This document shows positions 8,388 through 18,048 of a stretch of DNA of 33,598 nt, piece by piece; position 1 is the first letter of the stretch, and each line of letters opens with the position of its first letter. Source of the DNA: Blastopirellula sp. (GTDB lineage: Bacteria > Planctomycetota > Planctomycetia > Pirellulales > Pirellulaceae); assembly GCA_002733575.1 (NCBI GenBank), contig NVWB01000042.1, positions 1-33,598 on the forward strand, given 5' to 3'. Below the pieces are notes generated by a model that was given only the letters and a program-made list of their open reading frames with translations, did no database searches and was not told where the DNA came from. The position numbers were made by a program, and so were the translations under genes.

Positions 8388-9065
8388 GCAATTGAGAATT
8401 CAAACGATACAAAAAATGAGCTGGTAGTTCATGAGGAAATGCAAGTAATCTGGCAACCTCTCGATGAACAGTAAAGTAGTATCAATCGAGCGTGCCGACC
8501 GACACGCCTCTTTAATACACCTTTAGCGTGATTGCTGTAACCTATTGCCTGTTATGCACTTGAGAACAATCCCCTGTCTGACTTCTAAGCTTCAAACATC
8601 AGATTCAATAGATTTGATAAAAAAATCGCCTCCACAAGTCTCGCTGATAGCTAAAAAAAGAGTTTGCTTCAATCAACATTAGAGGTTGATAAACCACATG
8701 AACTCTTAGGAAAATAACAAGACATATTAATAAACCCCAATATCCTTTTCTTCTCAATTACGAAGTACCCATTGCACTCATCCGTCAGTTTGGTTTGAAG
8801 TCACACGACCACGCCCGAGAGGAGACGATGGGATACTGGTTTCAAGCTTGGGATTTTATGCCAGCGTTAAACTGTTCTCCCTTGGCAATCAACTGGCACA
8901 TCACCTGCAGGCATTCACCCTCAAAGCCTGCTGTGAAAGAGAAATAGACCGAAAAGAAACAGCATCTCACTCCAAGACAAGTGTTCAAATGTGCGCTACA
9001 AACTTCAACCGCGATTCCAACACTCCAGCGCTACGTTATTCAACTGCTATCTACACGGGGCTTGA
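8388..9065 (+). mobile_element. Degenerate insertion-sequence remnant, copy 1
   Basis: Three blocks here occur in the same order at 30985-31245. Block one (8388-8445) includes ATGAGCTGGTAGTTCATGAG; block two (8574-8690) includes CCCCTGTCTGA, GTCTCGCTGATAGCTAAAAA and CTTCAATCAACAT; block three (9010-9062) includes CTCCAGCGCTACGTTATTCA and CTGCTATCTACA. Between them this copy has extra DNA that the other lacks. A TTG-started frame at 8848-9306 crosses block three; it has no ribosome site and no family I recognise, so I do not call it a gene. The whole stretch 8043-9635 has no supported gene. Confidence 0.55.
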
Positions 9066-9614
9066 ACTCGCACGGGGTAACCCTCTAAGTCCTTCACGTA
9101 TTACTTCTTACAACATCAAGAATTCTCGCGTTGCACCGCTGGTTGCACACAAGCCTCAAGAGGGGATAATTTTTCTTAGCATTCAGCCTGATACTACCAA
9201 AGGATTCTTGCACAATCTGCACCGCATATTGGAAAATCCATCTTTAAAACGTGTACTTTTATTGGCGAACACTCCCCGGTATACATCTTTAGCAGACACA
9301 AGGTGAGCTAGTTAATGCACCAATTTCCAATTTTGGACTTCCCTAACTATAGAGTCCTGTGTGACTTTAGAAGTGACCCCCATTCAGTTGGCCTAGATGT
9401 ACTTTGTTAACCAAATGCCCGCCTGAGCTACTACTATTCGCCGTCTCATTACTGCATCTATGAACGCTCTTTTGCATGGGATCTGGAACAGCGATAACAT
9501 GTAACGATTACACCGATAATAACTCCCTTACAATCAGACTTCTCGTCACGAGACTAAAGAAAAACGACTGGTCGTAACGATCTATCGTAATGTAAGGACT
9601 GTTCTGAAGATTGT
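9066..9614. other. Non-coding stretch upstream of the porin/sulfatase operon
   Basis: About 550 bases with no convincing gene, RNA or hairpin. It should contain the promoter of the rightward cluster that begins at 9636, but I cannot point to a specific one. A GTAAGGACT lies at 9593-9601, rather far from the start codons at 9615 or 9636. Confidence 0.4.
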
Positions 9615-9635
9615 GTGTATGGCTTGAAAGTTAGC

Positions 9636-11126
9636 ATGATATTGGTAGATTTTCGTCGAGTGCTGAGTGTGGTGACTGCGTTTTTGGCTGCTGTTCTGGT
9701 TGGGCATTGCTTCAGTGCGAATATATTTGCTCAAGAGTCTCAAGTCATTCAGGATTTAATTCGGCGGATTGATGAGCAGGAGCAAGAGCTTCAATATCTG
9801 CGGGAACGAGATCTTCAAAGGGAGCTGTGGGAAGGTTCGATCAGCCAGCAGTTGCAAACTGAGAATGTACAGTTTACAAGTGATGTTTCTACGGTTGATC
9901 CAGTAAGTTTATCTGCATGTGATACCGAGTGCCAACCTGGATGTGGTGGACCGACAAGTTGCTGGAGTCCTTGTTTTAATTGTGAGTGTCCACAGCAACC
10001 GGCACCTTGTCTGGAATGCAATCATGTTTCTACGTTGAGTCCTTATTTTAATTTGCGGGTCTTTGGATCGCTAACCGGAGAGATGCTCTACGCAGAATCT
10101 CGCCCTGTAATTCCTTCAGGAATTGTCCTGCTCACTCCCGACCTCGGACAGAAGACCGACACTTTTGAAGTACACGGTAAGTCAAGCAGTTTAGGTCTTA
10201 TGTTTAGTGGACCAGAAATTGGAAGTTTTCAAACGGGAGGAACATTCCTGAGTTATCTCTATGGGCAAACGTTCCAAGAAGATCAATATGGAATGTATAT
10301 CGTGCGTGCTTATGGGGAACTCAAGAATGACCATATGCGATTTGCAATCGGTTATCAGGGAGACATTATTAATCCAAGAGCTCCAGGCACGATAAATTTC
10401 AATCAAGGAAATGGCGTTGGGAATATGGACTTTTTCCGCGGACAGTTTCGATTTGAGAAATATCTGCATTTCTCGCCTGAGCATCAGATGACGCTGCAAT
10501 TTGCTTTGAGCGACCCTGTAGCGACCTCGTTTGCCAGCTTTGATAAAGCCCCAGCCAATCTGCTTGAAACGAACGGGTTGCCAAACTTTGAGTCTCGCAT
10601 AGGGATTGAATTAGGTCCAAAGCCGAAACAACCAGGGGCTTCACGTCCGGTAGAATTTGGTGTCTCTGGTTTAATTGGTCAACTGCGGCGAACGGATACT
10701 CCGACCAATCATATTCACGATGTTTGGGCTGTTGGAATGGATGGGCATGTTGCCTTGTCACAACGCATGGGGCTGAATGCCGAGTTCTTTATGGGGCAGG
10801 CAATTGGTAACTATAACGCATCGATCTTTTTGATTGACAATGGAAACTTTGATCCTGTTCGTGCTTCTGGTGGTTGGGGGGAAGTCTATGTTCATTGGAC
10901 ACCCTGTTTACACTCAAACTTTGGCTATAGTATCGATGACCCATTGGATAGCACGCTGACCACTGGCTTACCGACCCGTAATGAACAGGTGTATGGAAAT
11001 CTCATCTGGGATATTACCAAAAGTCTAGAAGTTGGATTTGAAATCAGTCATTGGGAAACGAGTTATACGACCTTGAAAGACAGTGAGTCGATGGTCTATC
11101 ACACTCGCGTCAGATTAAAGTTTTGA
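9636..11126 (+). CDS. Porin-like outer-membrane protein with coiled coil and Cys-rich linker
   Basis: About 496 residues. From the ATG at 9636 (GAAAG upstream) there is a signal peptide (MILVDFRRVLSVVTAFLAAV ... FAQ); a GTG at 9615 in frame would add seven residues. Residues about 32-60 are a heptad-like coiled coil (IQDLIRRIDEQEQELQYLRE). Residues 95-128 hold nine cysteines (C95, 99, 103, 109, 113, 116, 118, 125, 128) among Pro and Gly. The rest alternates as amphipathic beta strands, with YGELKNDHMRFAIGYQGDIIN and a C-terminal strand ending in VRLKF; a final aromatic is typical of outer-membrane barrels. Planctomycete porins of this type have an N-terminal coiled coil that may contact the cell-wall layer. 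First gene of a probable operon; it may admit sulfated substrates or their products. Exact family not determined. Confidence 0.85.
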   Translation: MILVDFRRVLSVVTAFLAAVLVGHCFSANIFAQESQVIQDLIRRIDEQEQELQYLRERDLQRELWEGSISQQLQTENVQFTSDVSTVDPVSLSACDTECQPGCGGPTSCWSPCFNCECPQQPAPCLECNHVSTLSPYFNLRVFGSLTGEMLYAESRPVIPSGIVLLTPDLGQKTDTFEVHGKSSSLGLMFSGPEIGSFQTGGTFLSYLYGQTFQEDQYGMYIVRAYGELKNDHMRFAIGYQGDIINPRAPGTINFNQGNGVGNMDFFRGQFRFEKYLHFSPEHQMTLQFALSDPVATSFASFDKAPANLLETNGLPNFESRIGIELGPKPKQPGASRPVEFGVSGLIGQLRRTDTPTNHIHDVWAVGMDGHVALSQRMGLNAEFFMGQAIGNYNASIFLIDNGNFDPVRASGGWGEVYVHWTPCLHSNFGYSIDDPLDSTLTTGLPTRNEQVYGNLIWDITKSLEVGFEISHWETSYTTLKDSESMVYHTRVRLKF

Positions 11127-11154
11127 TATCAGCCAAAGTTCATCGAAAGTTTTC

Positions 11155-12306
11155 ATGAGCTGGTGTCGTTTAATTGTGTCGGTAAAACCAATTGAAAATT
11201 ATCACCTACAATACAGAGGCAACGAGTTGAATTTATATATCAATGCGATCCAGTTACTGATAATTTCAGGACTCCTATTTACTCCGAATCAATGTGATGC
11301 ACAGTATTTATCTGAGTCTTTCAAGTCGGATAGCTTCTCAAGACAAGTCTTTGCTGAAGATAGCTCTTCCACATTTGGAGATCTTAGTTTCATTGGTCTA
11401 CCAGAAGACGAATTAATTTCTGTAAGACTTTTAAAGTTTGATTCAGCAGACAGTCCCCTATTGATTCCGAGTGAACCAGATTTCCTGAATACCTCCTACT
11501 TTCAATCTGCTGCTGATGCAACCAATAGCGTCAGTACAGGGGATTCTGGCACTTCGGCTGGAGACGCGATTGACCCGAGTGTGCCATTGGCACAGATTCA
11601 GATTCAAAATAATTTTATCACCGAGTCTTATCACGCGAGTGGATACTCCAATCAAATTATTATTCAGCCTGTGATTCCGTTTCACCTTAGCGAAGATGGA
11701 TATTTTCCTTACCACATAGTTCGGCCAACCTTACCGATCATTGCACCTACCGCGAACCCTGATGGTGATTTTGGAGTTCAAGGTGGGCTGGGGGATTTGT
11801 CTATTCTTGATATCTATGTTCACCCAGTCAAAAAACTGAAAACAAACTTTGGACTTGGATACATTGCGATTCTTCCCACTTCAACGCATTCTGGATTGGG
11901 TACCGGAGAGTTTCAGATTGGGCCATCAGCAGTCGTCATCTCAAGTGCAATTCCCAACTGGAAACTAGGCGTTTTGTACCAACAACCTTTTTCGACTGAG
12001 ACCAACAAGTTTTCGGTCAATGTCCAACCACTCGCGGTTCGCGTATTTGAAAATCATTCGTATCTTGGTTGGGGAACCGATTTTTGGAAAGTATCGGATC
12101 AAAATGGCAATTACCAACTTCCGCTCATGGTGCGAACGGGAAAAGTGGTGGAAATTGGGGAGAAACGCTTTAATATTTCCCTGGAAGCCCAATACACGCC
12201 AGAAGGATTGCATCGTGATTTGGGAGGGAAGAAATTTGCAATCAAGCTTAGTGTCTCAAGGTTACTTCCAAGTGTGAATCTGCAAGATCCATTCTTTGGT
12301 AGATAA
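11155..12306 (+). CDS. Outer-membrane transporter-like beta-barrel protein
   Basis: A 383-residue exported protein starting 28 bases after the porin-like gene, so probably co-transcribed. The predicted N-terminus is long: the hydrophobic signal core (LYINAIQLLIISGLLFTP, cleavage near CDAQ) begins about residue 26, so the true start may be further in, for example a non-ATG codon near 11220. The middle and end match the pattern of the so-called neuromedin-U-like/transporter family of bacterial barrels: QIQIQNNFITESY, IIIQPVIPF, IVRPTLPIIAP, GGLGDLSILDIYV, LGYIAILPT and WKLGVLYQQPFS. Related proteins are annotated as putative transporters, some next to aromatic-degradation genes. Here the context is two sulfatases and a second barrel. 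No direct evidence of substrate. Confidence 0.8.
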   Translation: MSWCRLIVSVKPIENYHLQYRGNELNLYINAIQLLIISGLLFTPNQCDAQYLSESFKSDSFSRQVFAEDSSSTFGDLSFIGLPEDELISVRLLKFDSADSPLLIPSEPDFLNTSYFQSAADATNSVSTGDSGTSAGDAIDPSVPLAQIQIQNNFITESYHASGYSNQIIIQPVIPFHLSEDGYFPYHIVRPTLPIIAPTANPDGDFGVQGGLGDLSILDIYVHPVKKLKTNFGLGYIAILPTSTHSGLGTGEFQIGPSAVVISSAIPNWKLGVLYQQPFSTETNKFSVNVQPLAVRVFENHSYLGWGTDFWKVSDQNGNYQLPLMVRTGKVVEIGEKRFNISLEAQYTPEGLHRDLGGKKFAIKLSVSRLLPSVNLQDPFFGR

Positions 12307-12432
12307 CTGCTCGAATTTGCAATCTTCAATAAACTATCCCCTATATCTCAATCATTCCTTGACATTGCTTTCACCTAAAATATATTTGAAGTGCTTTGTA
12401 ACTTCATCCTTATCTTTGTTCTAGGCGGAACT

Positions 12433-14028
12433 ATGATATCTCGACTGAAATCAACTGTCTTTCTCTGCATAGTTACTGTTCTTTCAAATGGACTCATCTC
12501 TTCCGCTATTGCTCAAGTAACTACCTTGAGTCGTGCGGTGAGAACTGCGGAAAACTCAGAGCCTTCAATCCCGCGACCGGAACAAGAGCGAGCAGTCGCT
12601 CAGAAATTAGCTGCTCTTGAGAAGAAGACAGGCAAGAAACCAAACATTGTTTGGATTGTCGTCGATGACATGGGTTATGGAGACCCAGGATGTTATGGAG
12701 GTGGAATCGCAATTGGTGCCGCCACACCGAATATGGATCGATTGGCCCGAGAAGGTTTGCGTTTGACATCTTGTTATTCTCAGCATACATGCACACCCAC
12801 TCGCTCTGCAATGTTGACTGGCCGCATTCCGGCACGTACTGGTCTCATTCGACCGATTCTTGCTGGCGACACGCTGACTAAAAACCCTTGGGAGGGTGAA
12901 ACAAGTATCGCCAAGATTCTGAGTGACTCAGGCTACTATACATTGCTAACAGGCAAATGGCATATTGGCGAAGCCGTAGGAATGAGACCACACGACGTTG
13001 GGTTTGATGAATACTATGGCTACTATCCTGCTCAGAAAGAAATCACACAGTCTCTTGATCCACGACGTTATCCAGACTTAGTTCTCGATAAAGAAAAGCT
13101 GGCTGCTTATCAAGAGATGGGCATGGGCCATTCACTTGTACATGGATTCAAAAGTGGCAAGACGACAGAAGTTTCCAAGATCAATAGTACAGATGATATG
13201 GGGCGAGCAGACCGAGTGCTTTCTGACTTCACGGTAAAGAAAATTAAAGAACTCAGCCAGGGTGACAAGCCTTTCTTCATCGAACATTGTTTTATGAAAG
13301 TTCATTGCGACAATTTCATGAATCCTGATTTTCCAGGTTTGAGTGCCAGCAAGTTTGCTTACAAAGAAGGTGTTGCTGAAGTTGATCTGCTGATCGGAGA
13401 AATCGTCCAGGCAATCGAGGATGCTGGTCAATTGGAAAACACGTTCATCTTCGTTACCTCTGATAACGGCCCTCAAATGGATGGTTGGCCTGATGCCGGG
13501 TACACTCCTTTTCGAGGAGCCAAAGGGACAACCTTTGAAGGCGGTATACGCGTTCCTGGTATCGCCTATTGGAAAGGCATGATCGCCCCAGGTCGTGAAA
13601 GCGATGGCATTTTCGATTTGATGGACATGTTTAATACGACAATGACTATCGCAGGTGCGAAGTTTGAAATCCCGGATGAAATTTACATCGACTCTGTGGA
13701 TCAAGCCTCCTTCTTACTTCACGATGAAGGACTATCGAACCGTGAATGTGCGTTCTTTTGGATAGGCACGAAACTTATGGCTGTGAGAATGCGAGAATAT
13801 AAGTGGCATATGAAAGTCGTGATCCCGCAAAGCACTCATCTATATATCGACATGTCAATCCTCGTTGATGTCGGACTCGCCCCTTGGCTTTTCAATCTTT
13901 ATATCGATCCTAAAGAAGAGAAGCCAGTAGGTCATCGCCGTAACGCTTGGCTGGCTACCATTGGTGCTGAAGCGAAGGCTCATTTAATGACGTTTAAAAA
14001 ATATCCCATTAAGGATGTCGGTCTGTAA
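12433..14028 (+). CDS. Secreted arylsulfatase
   Basis: A 531-residue sulfatase from the ATG at 12433, which has GGCGG just upstream and leads directly into a signal peptide (MISRLKSTVFLCIVTVLSNG ... SAIAQ). A GTG at 12391 in frame would add 14 residues and put a second hydrophobic run before the signal, so it is less likely. The signature CTPTRSAMLTG starts at Cys120, the formylglycine precursor. Metal-binding motifs are IVVDDMGYGD near the N-terminus and VTSDNGPQMDGWP in the middle; TGKWHIGE holds further active-site Lys and His. GGIRVPGIAYWKG matches the usual late motif. Length is normal for family members, with no extension. It sits third in the cluster, 126 bases after the barrel gene and 36 before the DUF1254 gene. 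Confidence 0.93.
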   Translation: MISRLKSTVFLCIVTVLSNGLISSAIAQVTTLSRAVRTAENSEPSIPRPEQERAVAQKLAALEKKTGKKPNIVWIVVDDMGYGDPGCYGGGIAIGAATPNMDRLAREGLRLTSCYSQHTCTPTRSAMLTGRIPARTGLIRPILAGDTLTKNPWEGETSIAKILSDSGYYTLLTGKWHIGEAVGMRPHDVGFDEYYGYYPAQKEITQSLDPRRYPDLVLDKEKLAAYQEMGMGHSLVHGFKSGKTTEVSKINSTDDMGRADRVLSDFTVKKIKELSQGDKPFFIEHCFMKVHCDNFMNPDFPGLSASKFAYKEGVAEVDLLIGEIVQAIEDAGQLENTFIFVTSDNGPQMDGWPDAGYTPFRGAKGTTFEGGIRVPGIAYWKGMIAPGRESDGIFDLMDMFNTTMTIAGAKFEIPDEIYIDSVDQASFLLHDEGLSNRECAFFWIGTKLMAVRMREYKWHMKVVIPQSTHLYIDMSILVDVGLAPWLFNLYIDPKEEKPVGHRRNAWLATIGAEAKAHLMTFKKYPIKDVGL

Positions 14029-14064
14029 CATACTTTTTCTGTTCATCCTTTGATGGAATCTATA

Positions 14065-15510
14065 ATGAAAACAATCGAATTGATTCTTAGCATCTTAATA
14101 ATTGCAGGTGCGTCCCTAAACCTTCACGCTGAAGATAAAGCGACCCCTCCACCTAATTTAGGTAAAATAACCGGTCCAGAAGCTGAAGCATTTTATCTTG
14201 GAGTGAACGCTGTCATTTGGGGATATCCAGCAGTCAAGTTTGAAGACTTTATGCGTGAACGTACCTCACCTGAGATTCTCAAGAAAGGGAATCCTCAAGC
14301 TGCTGTGAATCAATTTGGTCTAGTCAGAGATCTCCGCGGTCCTGAGTATAAGATAATTGCAACTCCTAATAACGACACTCTTTACGCTCAAGCTTTTTGT
14401 GATGTCAGCCGTGAACCACTTATTCTCTCAGTTCCAAAGGTTGATGGCAATCGTTATTACGGTATGCAGCTGTGGGATCCAAACGGAGATACTTTTGCTT
14501 ATGTAGGTTCACGTTCGACAGGTCGAGAAGCGGGCAATTATGCGTTAGTTGGCCCAAATTGGAAAGGCAATCTTCCTAAGAATATCAATCGGATTGATTG
14601 TCCATATAATGGATTAGTTGTTTGGGGGAGAATTGGGGTTGCAGGACCTGAAGATGTCGAGAATGCTCGTGCGATTCAAGATCAGCTTCGCTTAACTCCA
14701 CTCAGTAAATTTGAAAATTCCAGCAAACGTGTTCCTGTCGATCTTGAGTTTTCTAAACAAAGAGTTGCTCTTGATATTCCAACTGGTCTACCTCAAGAAC
14801 TTCTCTTCTACCATAAACTCGCTGAATCCCTTAAACACACTCCTCCCAAAACAAGAGATGTTGTTGTTGCTGAAAGTTTATCTCAGATAGGCTTTAAGAA
14901 AAACAATACTGAGTTTGATTTCAATTCCTTAAATGATGCTCAGAAGAAAGGATTGGCTAAGGCATATCAATTTGCTCTCTACACGATGGATGTAAATGCA
15001 CAAACAACTGGAATCACTGTAAATGGATGGAGGTGGAGTCCTAAATCTGGAATCATGGGAACGGATTATTTGTTTCGTGCCACTTTTGCAAAATGGTTTA
15101 CCGGAGGAAATGCTCCACAAGAAGCCATCTACATGGATGGTCGGAAAGACGACCAAGGCGAATATTTTTCTGGAACGAAGAAATATGTGATGCACTTCAA
15201 GAAAGGTGAATTACCACCAGCAAAAGCATTTTGGTCTCTCTCAATGTACAATGTATCTGACGGGTCATTTGTTGAAAATGTGATTAAGCGATATGCAATT
15301 GGTGATAGAACTCCTGGATTACGCTTTGAGGAAGATGGTTCACTATTTCTATACATGCAACACGATTCGCCATATGATCCAAAGAAAAAAGCCAACTGGC
15401 TACCAACTCCCAAAGAAGGCTTTTATCTTGATCTTCGGCTTTACGTTCCAGATGATAGTTTGCAAAAAGGGACTTGGAGTCCACCTAAAGTTCAAGTAAT
15501 TTCTAGTTAG
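14065..15510 (+). CDS. Secreted DUF1254/DUF1214 domain protein
   Basis: About 481 residues. The ATG at 14065 is preferred because GGA lies 9 bases upstream and the signal peptide (MKTIELILSILIIAGASLNL, then HAED) begins there; a TTG at 14050 and an ATG at 14053 are in frame. The N-terminal half matches DUF1254 (IWGYPAVKFEDFMRER, FGLVRDLRGPEYKIIATPNN, YGMQLWDPNGDTFAYVGSR). The C-terminal half matches DUF1214 (GTDYLFRATFAKWFTGG, FWSLSMYNVSDGSFVEN, LFLYMQHDSP). These paired domains are widespread in exported bacterial proteins, and no enzyme activity is firmly established for them. Being sandwiched between two sulfatases (36 bases after one, 110 before the other) suggests a role in handling the same substrate, perhaps binding. 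That is inference from context only. Confidence 0.9.
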   Translation: MKTIELILSILIIAGASLNLHAEDKATPPPNLGKITGPEAEAFYLGVNAVIWGYPAVKFEDFMRERTSPEILKKGNPQAAVNQFGLVRDLRGPEYKIIATPNNDTLYAQAFCDVSREPLILSVPKVDGNRYYGMQLWDPNGDTFAYVGSRSTGREAGNYALVGPNWKGNLPKNINRIDCPYNGLVVWGRIGVAGPEDVENARAIQDQLRLTPLSKFENSSKRVPVDLEFSKQRVALDIPTGLPQELLFYHKLAESLKHTPPKTRDVVVAESLSQIGFKKNNTEFDFNSLNDAQKKGLAKAYQFALYTMDVNAQTTGITVNGWRWSPKSGIMGTDYLFRATFAKWFTGGNAPQEAIYMDGRKDDQGEYFSGTKKYVMHFKKGELPPAKAFWSLSMYNVSDGSFVENVIKRYAIGDRTPGLRFEEDGSLFLYMQHDSPYDPKKKANWLPTPKEGFYLDLRLYVPDDSLQKGTWSPPKVQVISS

Positions 15511-15620
15511 GTGATGTGAAAATCGTCTTACACGAGTGATTGACAGAGACTTGTTTGCTAGTATTTGTATTAAATTACCCTCATAATAAAGCTCCTACAA
15601 CGATAATTGGAAACGAACTC

Positions 15621-17990
15621 ATGAGAAAAACGATGAAACAAATCCTCTCATTTATATTTGGGCTTACTGTATTCGTATCTCAAAGCTCTGTCAGCATAGC
15701 TCAACCAAATGATGGATCAGTTCTTCCATTTGCACCGACACCGACTGCGAGCATTGCGAAACCACGCTTGCAAGATTCCGTCATGATACGGCGAGTTGAA
15801 AAAAGTCATTTGCCAGAGAACGCACCCAATATCCTGATTGTGTTAATCGATGATGTTGGCTTTGGTATTCCTGATACTTTCGGTGGCCCAGTCAGTACGC
15901 CCAATCTTTCTCGTCTTGCAAAGCAAGGTATTAGCTTCAATCGATTCCATACAACTTCCATCTGCTCACCCACGCGTGCTGCATTGTTAACTGGTCGTAA
16001 CCATCAGCGAGTTGGCTCTGGAACCATTGCTGAACGTGCCGTGGATTGGGAAGGGTACACAGGGATCATTCCAAAAACATCCGCAACACTGCCAGAAGTC
16101 CTCAAGAACTATGGCTACAAAACTTCAGCCTTTGGTAAATGGCACAATTCACCTGCCGATCAGACCACAGCGATGGGACCGTTTGAATATTGGCCTACCG
16201 GATATGGTTTTGAATACTTTTATGGATTTCTCGCTGGCGAAACTTCGCAATACGAACCACGTCTTGTAGAGAATACCAACTTTATTGAGCCACCTCATCA
16301 CGATGAAACCTATCATCTGACAGAAGATATGGCCGATAAAGGACTTGCTTGGCTGAAGAGACATCGTGCATTTTCGCCTGACAAACCTTTCTTAATGTAC
16401 TGGGCACCAGGGGCCGTGCATGGACCGCATCATGTCTTCAAAGGCTGGGCCGATAAGTACAAAGGAAAGTTTTACGATGGCTGGGATATCATGCGTGAGA
16501 AAACTTTTGCGAAACAAAAAGAGTTGGGTTGGATTCCTGCGAATACGCAACTTACTCCACGAGCCGAATCGATGGCTGCCTGGAAAGATATTCCAGAATC
16601 AGAACAAGCCTTTCAAACACGTTTGATGGAAGTCTTCGCTGGGTTCGTAGAACATACCGATGCGCAAGTGGGAAAACTCATCGATGGGATCGAAGAGATG
16701 GGGCTTCGAGAGAACACCATCATCTTCTACATCTGGGGTGATAATGGCTCTTCTGCGGAAGGCCAAAGAGGTTCAATCAGTGAGTTGCTCGCACAGAACG
16801 GAATACCTAACACTGTAGCCCAACAAATTAATGCAATGAATGAATTGGGGGGCCTTGATGTGTTGGGCGGTCCGACGATGGATAACATGTATCATGCTGG
16901 TTGGGCGTGGGCAGGCAGTACGCCTTTTCATCACACAAAACTAGTTGCATCGCATTTCGGTGGGACTCGTAATCCGATGGTGGTTTCCTGGCCAAAGAAG
17001 ATTAAGCCCGATGCCAAACCACGAACGCATTTTTCTCATGTCAACGATATTGCACCTACGATTTATGAACTACTTGAAATCAAGCACCCTGAAGTCGTTA
17101 ACGGTTTCAAACAAGATCCAATTGATGGTGTCAGCATCGCGGAGGCACTATTCAATGCCGAAGCACCCGAAATGAAACATGTGCAATACTTCGATAACAA
17201 CGGTTCTCGTGGCATCTATCACGATGGCTGGTATGCCTGTACGTTTGGGCCACTAGTTCCGTGGTTGAATGCTCAACCAGGACTCGACCAATGGGACTCC
17301 GCAGAAGATGTTTGGGAACTGTATGATTTAACGAAAGATTTTTCTCAGGCAACTAATCTGGCGACCAGATATCCAGATCGGCTTGTAGAAATGAAAAAGC
17401 TGTTTGATCAAGAAGCAGTCGACAATAAGGTGTATCCACTGGGTGCGGGGATCTGGCTTCGCATTCATCCTGAAGACATGTTGAAAACGCCCTACACGAG
17501 TTGGACCTTCGATGAAACAACGCGTCGAATGCCGGAGTTCACTGCTCCAGGCTTAGGCAAGATGAGCAACATGGTAACAATCGAAGTCGAAATCGGCGAT
17601 AAGGCCAACGGAGTTCTCTATGCACTCGGTGGAGCCTCTGGTGGTCTCACGTGTTATATGGACGATGGTTACCTCGTCTACGAATACAACCTGATGATAA
17701 TCGAAAGATACATTGCAAAATCAAAAGACAGGCTTCCTGCTGGTAAGCATACTATCATCGTAGATACGACCCTCGCCAAACCAGCAGCACCTGCTGAAGT
17801 CATTCTTACCGTTAACGGAAACGAAGTTGCCCGCACAACCACCAAACGAACTGTTCCACTCGCATTCACTGCCAGTGAAACCTTCGACGTTGGAATCGAC
17901 CTGGGCTCTCCCGTCTCCCGTGAATACTTCAAACGCAGCCCGTTTGAATTTGACGGTAAAATTCATCGTGTGGATGTGAAGTTGAAGTAA
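15621..17990 (+). CDS. Secreted long-form arylsulfatase
   Basis: A 789-residue sulfatase from the ATG at 15621 (GGAAAC upstream), which begins a signal peptide (RKTMKQILSFIFGLTVFVSQ ... SIAQ); upstream in-frame codons back to a TTG at 15540 are unlikely. The signature CSPTRAALLTG starts at Cys115. IVLIDDVGFG holds the first metal ligands and YIWGDNGSSAEGQRG the later ones. Length and motifs (AERAVDWEGYTGIIPKTSAT, PFHHTKLVASHFGG) fit the long arylsulfatase group of about 750-800 residues that includes characterised Pseudomonas-type arylsulfatase relatives. Residues from about 640 on form a beta-rich C-terminal domain with VEVEIGDKANGVLYALGG. Last gene of the cluster, followed by a strong hairpin. 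Substrate unknown. Confidence 0.95.
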   Translation: MRKTMKQILSFIFGLTVFVSQSSVSIAQPNDGSVLPFAPTPTASIAKPRLQDSVMIRRVEKSHLPENAPNILIVLIDDVGFGIPDTFGGPVSTPNLSRLAKQGISFNRFHTTSICSPTRAALLTGRNHQRVGSGTIAERAVDWEGYTGIIPKTSATLPEVLKNYGYKTSAFGKWHNSPADQTTAMGPFEYWPTGYGFEYFYGFLAGETSQYEPRLVENTNFIEPPHHDETYHLTEDMADKGLAWLKRHRAFSPDKPFLMYWAPGAVHGPHHVFKGWADKYKGKFYDGWDIMREKTFAKQKELGWIPANTQLTPRAESMAAWKDIPESEQAFQTRLMEVFAGFVEHTDAQVGKLIDGIEEMGLRENTIIFYIWGDNGSSAEGQRGSISELLAQNGIPNTVAQQINAMNELGGLDVLGGPTMDNMYHAGWAWAGSTPFHHTKLVASHFGGTRNPMVVSWPKKIKPDAKPRTHFSHVNDIAPTIYELLEIKHPEVVNGFKQDPIDGVSIAEALFNAEAPEMKHVQYFDNNGSRGIYHDGWYACTFGPLVPWLNAQPGLDQWDSAEDVWELYDLTKDFSQATNLATRYPDRLVEMKKLFDQEAVDNKVYPLGAGIWLRIHPEDMLKTPYTSWTFDETTRRMPEFTAPGLGKMSNMVTIEVEIGDKANGVLYALGGASGGLTCYMDDGYLVYEYNLMIIERYIAKSKDRLPAGKHTIIVDTTLAKPAAPAEVILTVNGNEVARTTTKRTVPLAFTASETFDVGIDLGSPVSREYFKRSPFEFDGKIHRVDVKLK

Positions 17991-17994
17991 AGCT

Positions 17995-18036
17995 GTCTGG
18001 CTCATCGTTATCCGATTTTCTAGGAATGAGCCAGAC
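17995..18036. terminator. Hairpin between convergent genes
   Basis: GTCTGGCTCAT (17995-18005) and ATGAGCCAGAC (18026-18036) are a perfect 11-bp inverted repeat around a 20-base loop, five bases after the sulfatase stop and thirteen before the end of the leftward gene at 18049. The following CTTTA is only a weak T-run, so it may also act as an mRNA stabiliser; the location suits a two-way terminator. Confidence 0.7.
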
Positions 18037-18048
18037 CTTTATGTGTTG

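Noticed and set aside
8848-9306. 152-codon frame with TTG start
   Set aside because: No ribosome site, no recognisable family, and it crosses a repeat block that is also present at 31200-31245 in non-coding DNA.
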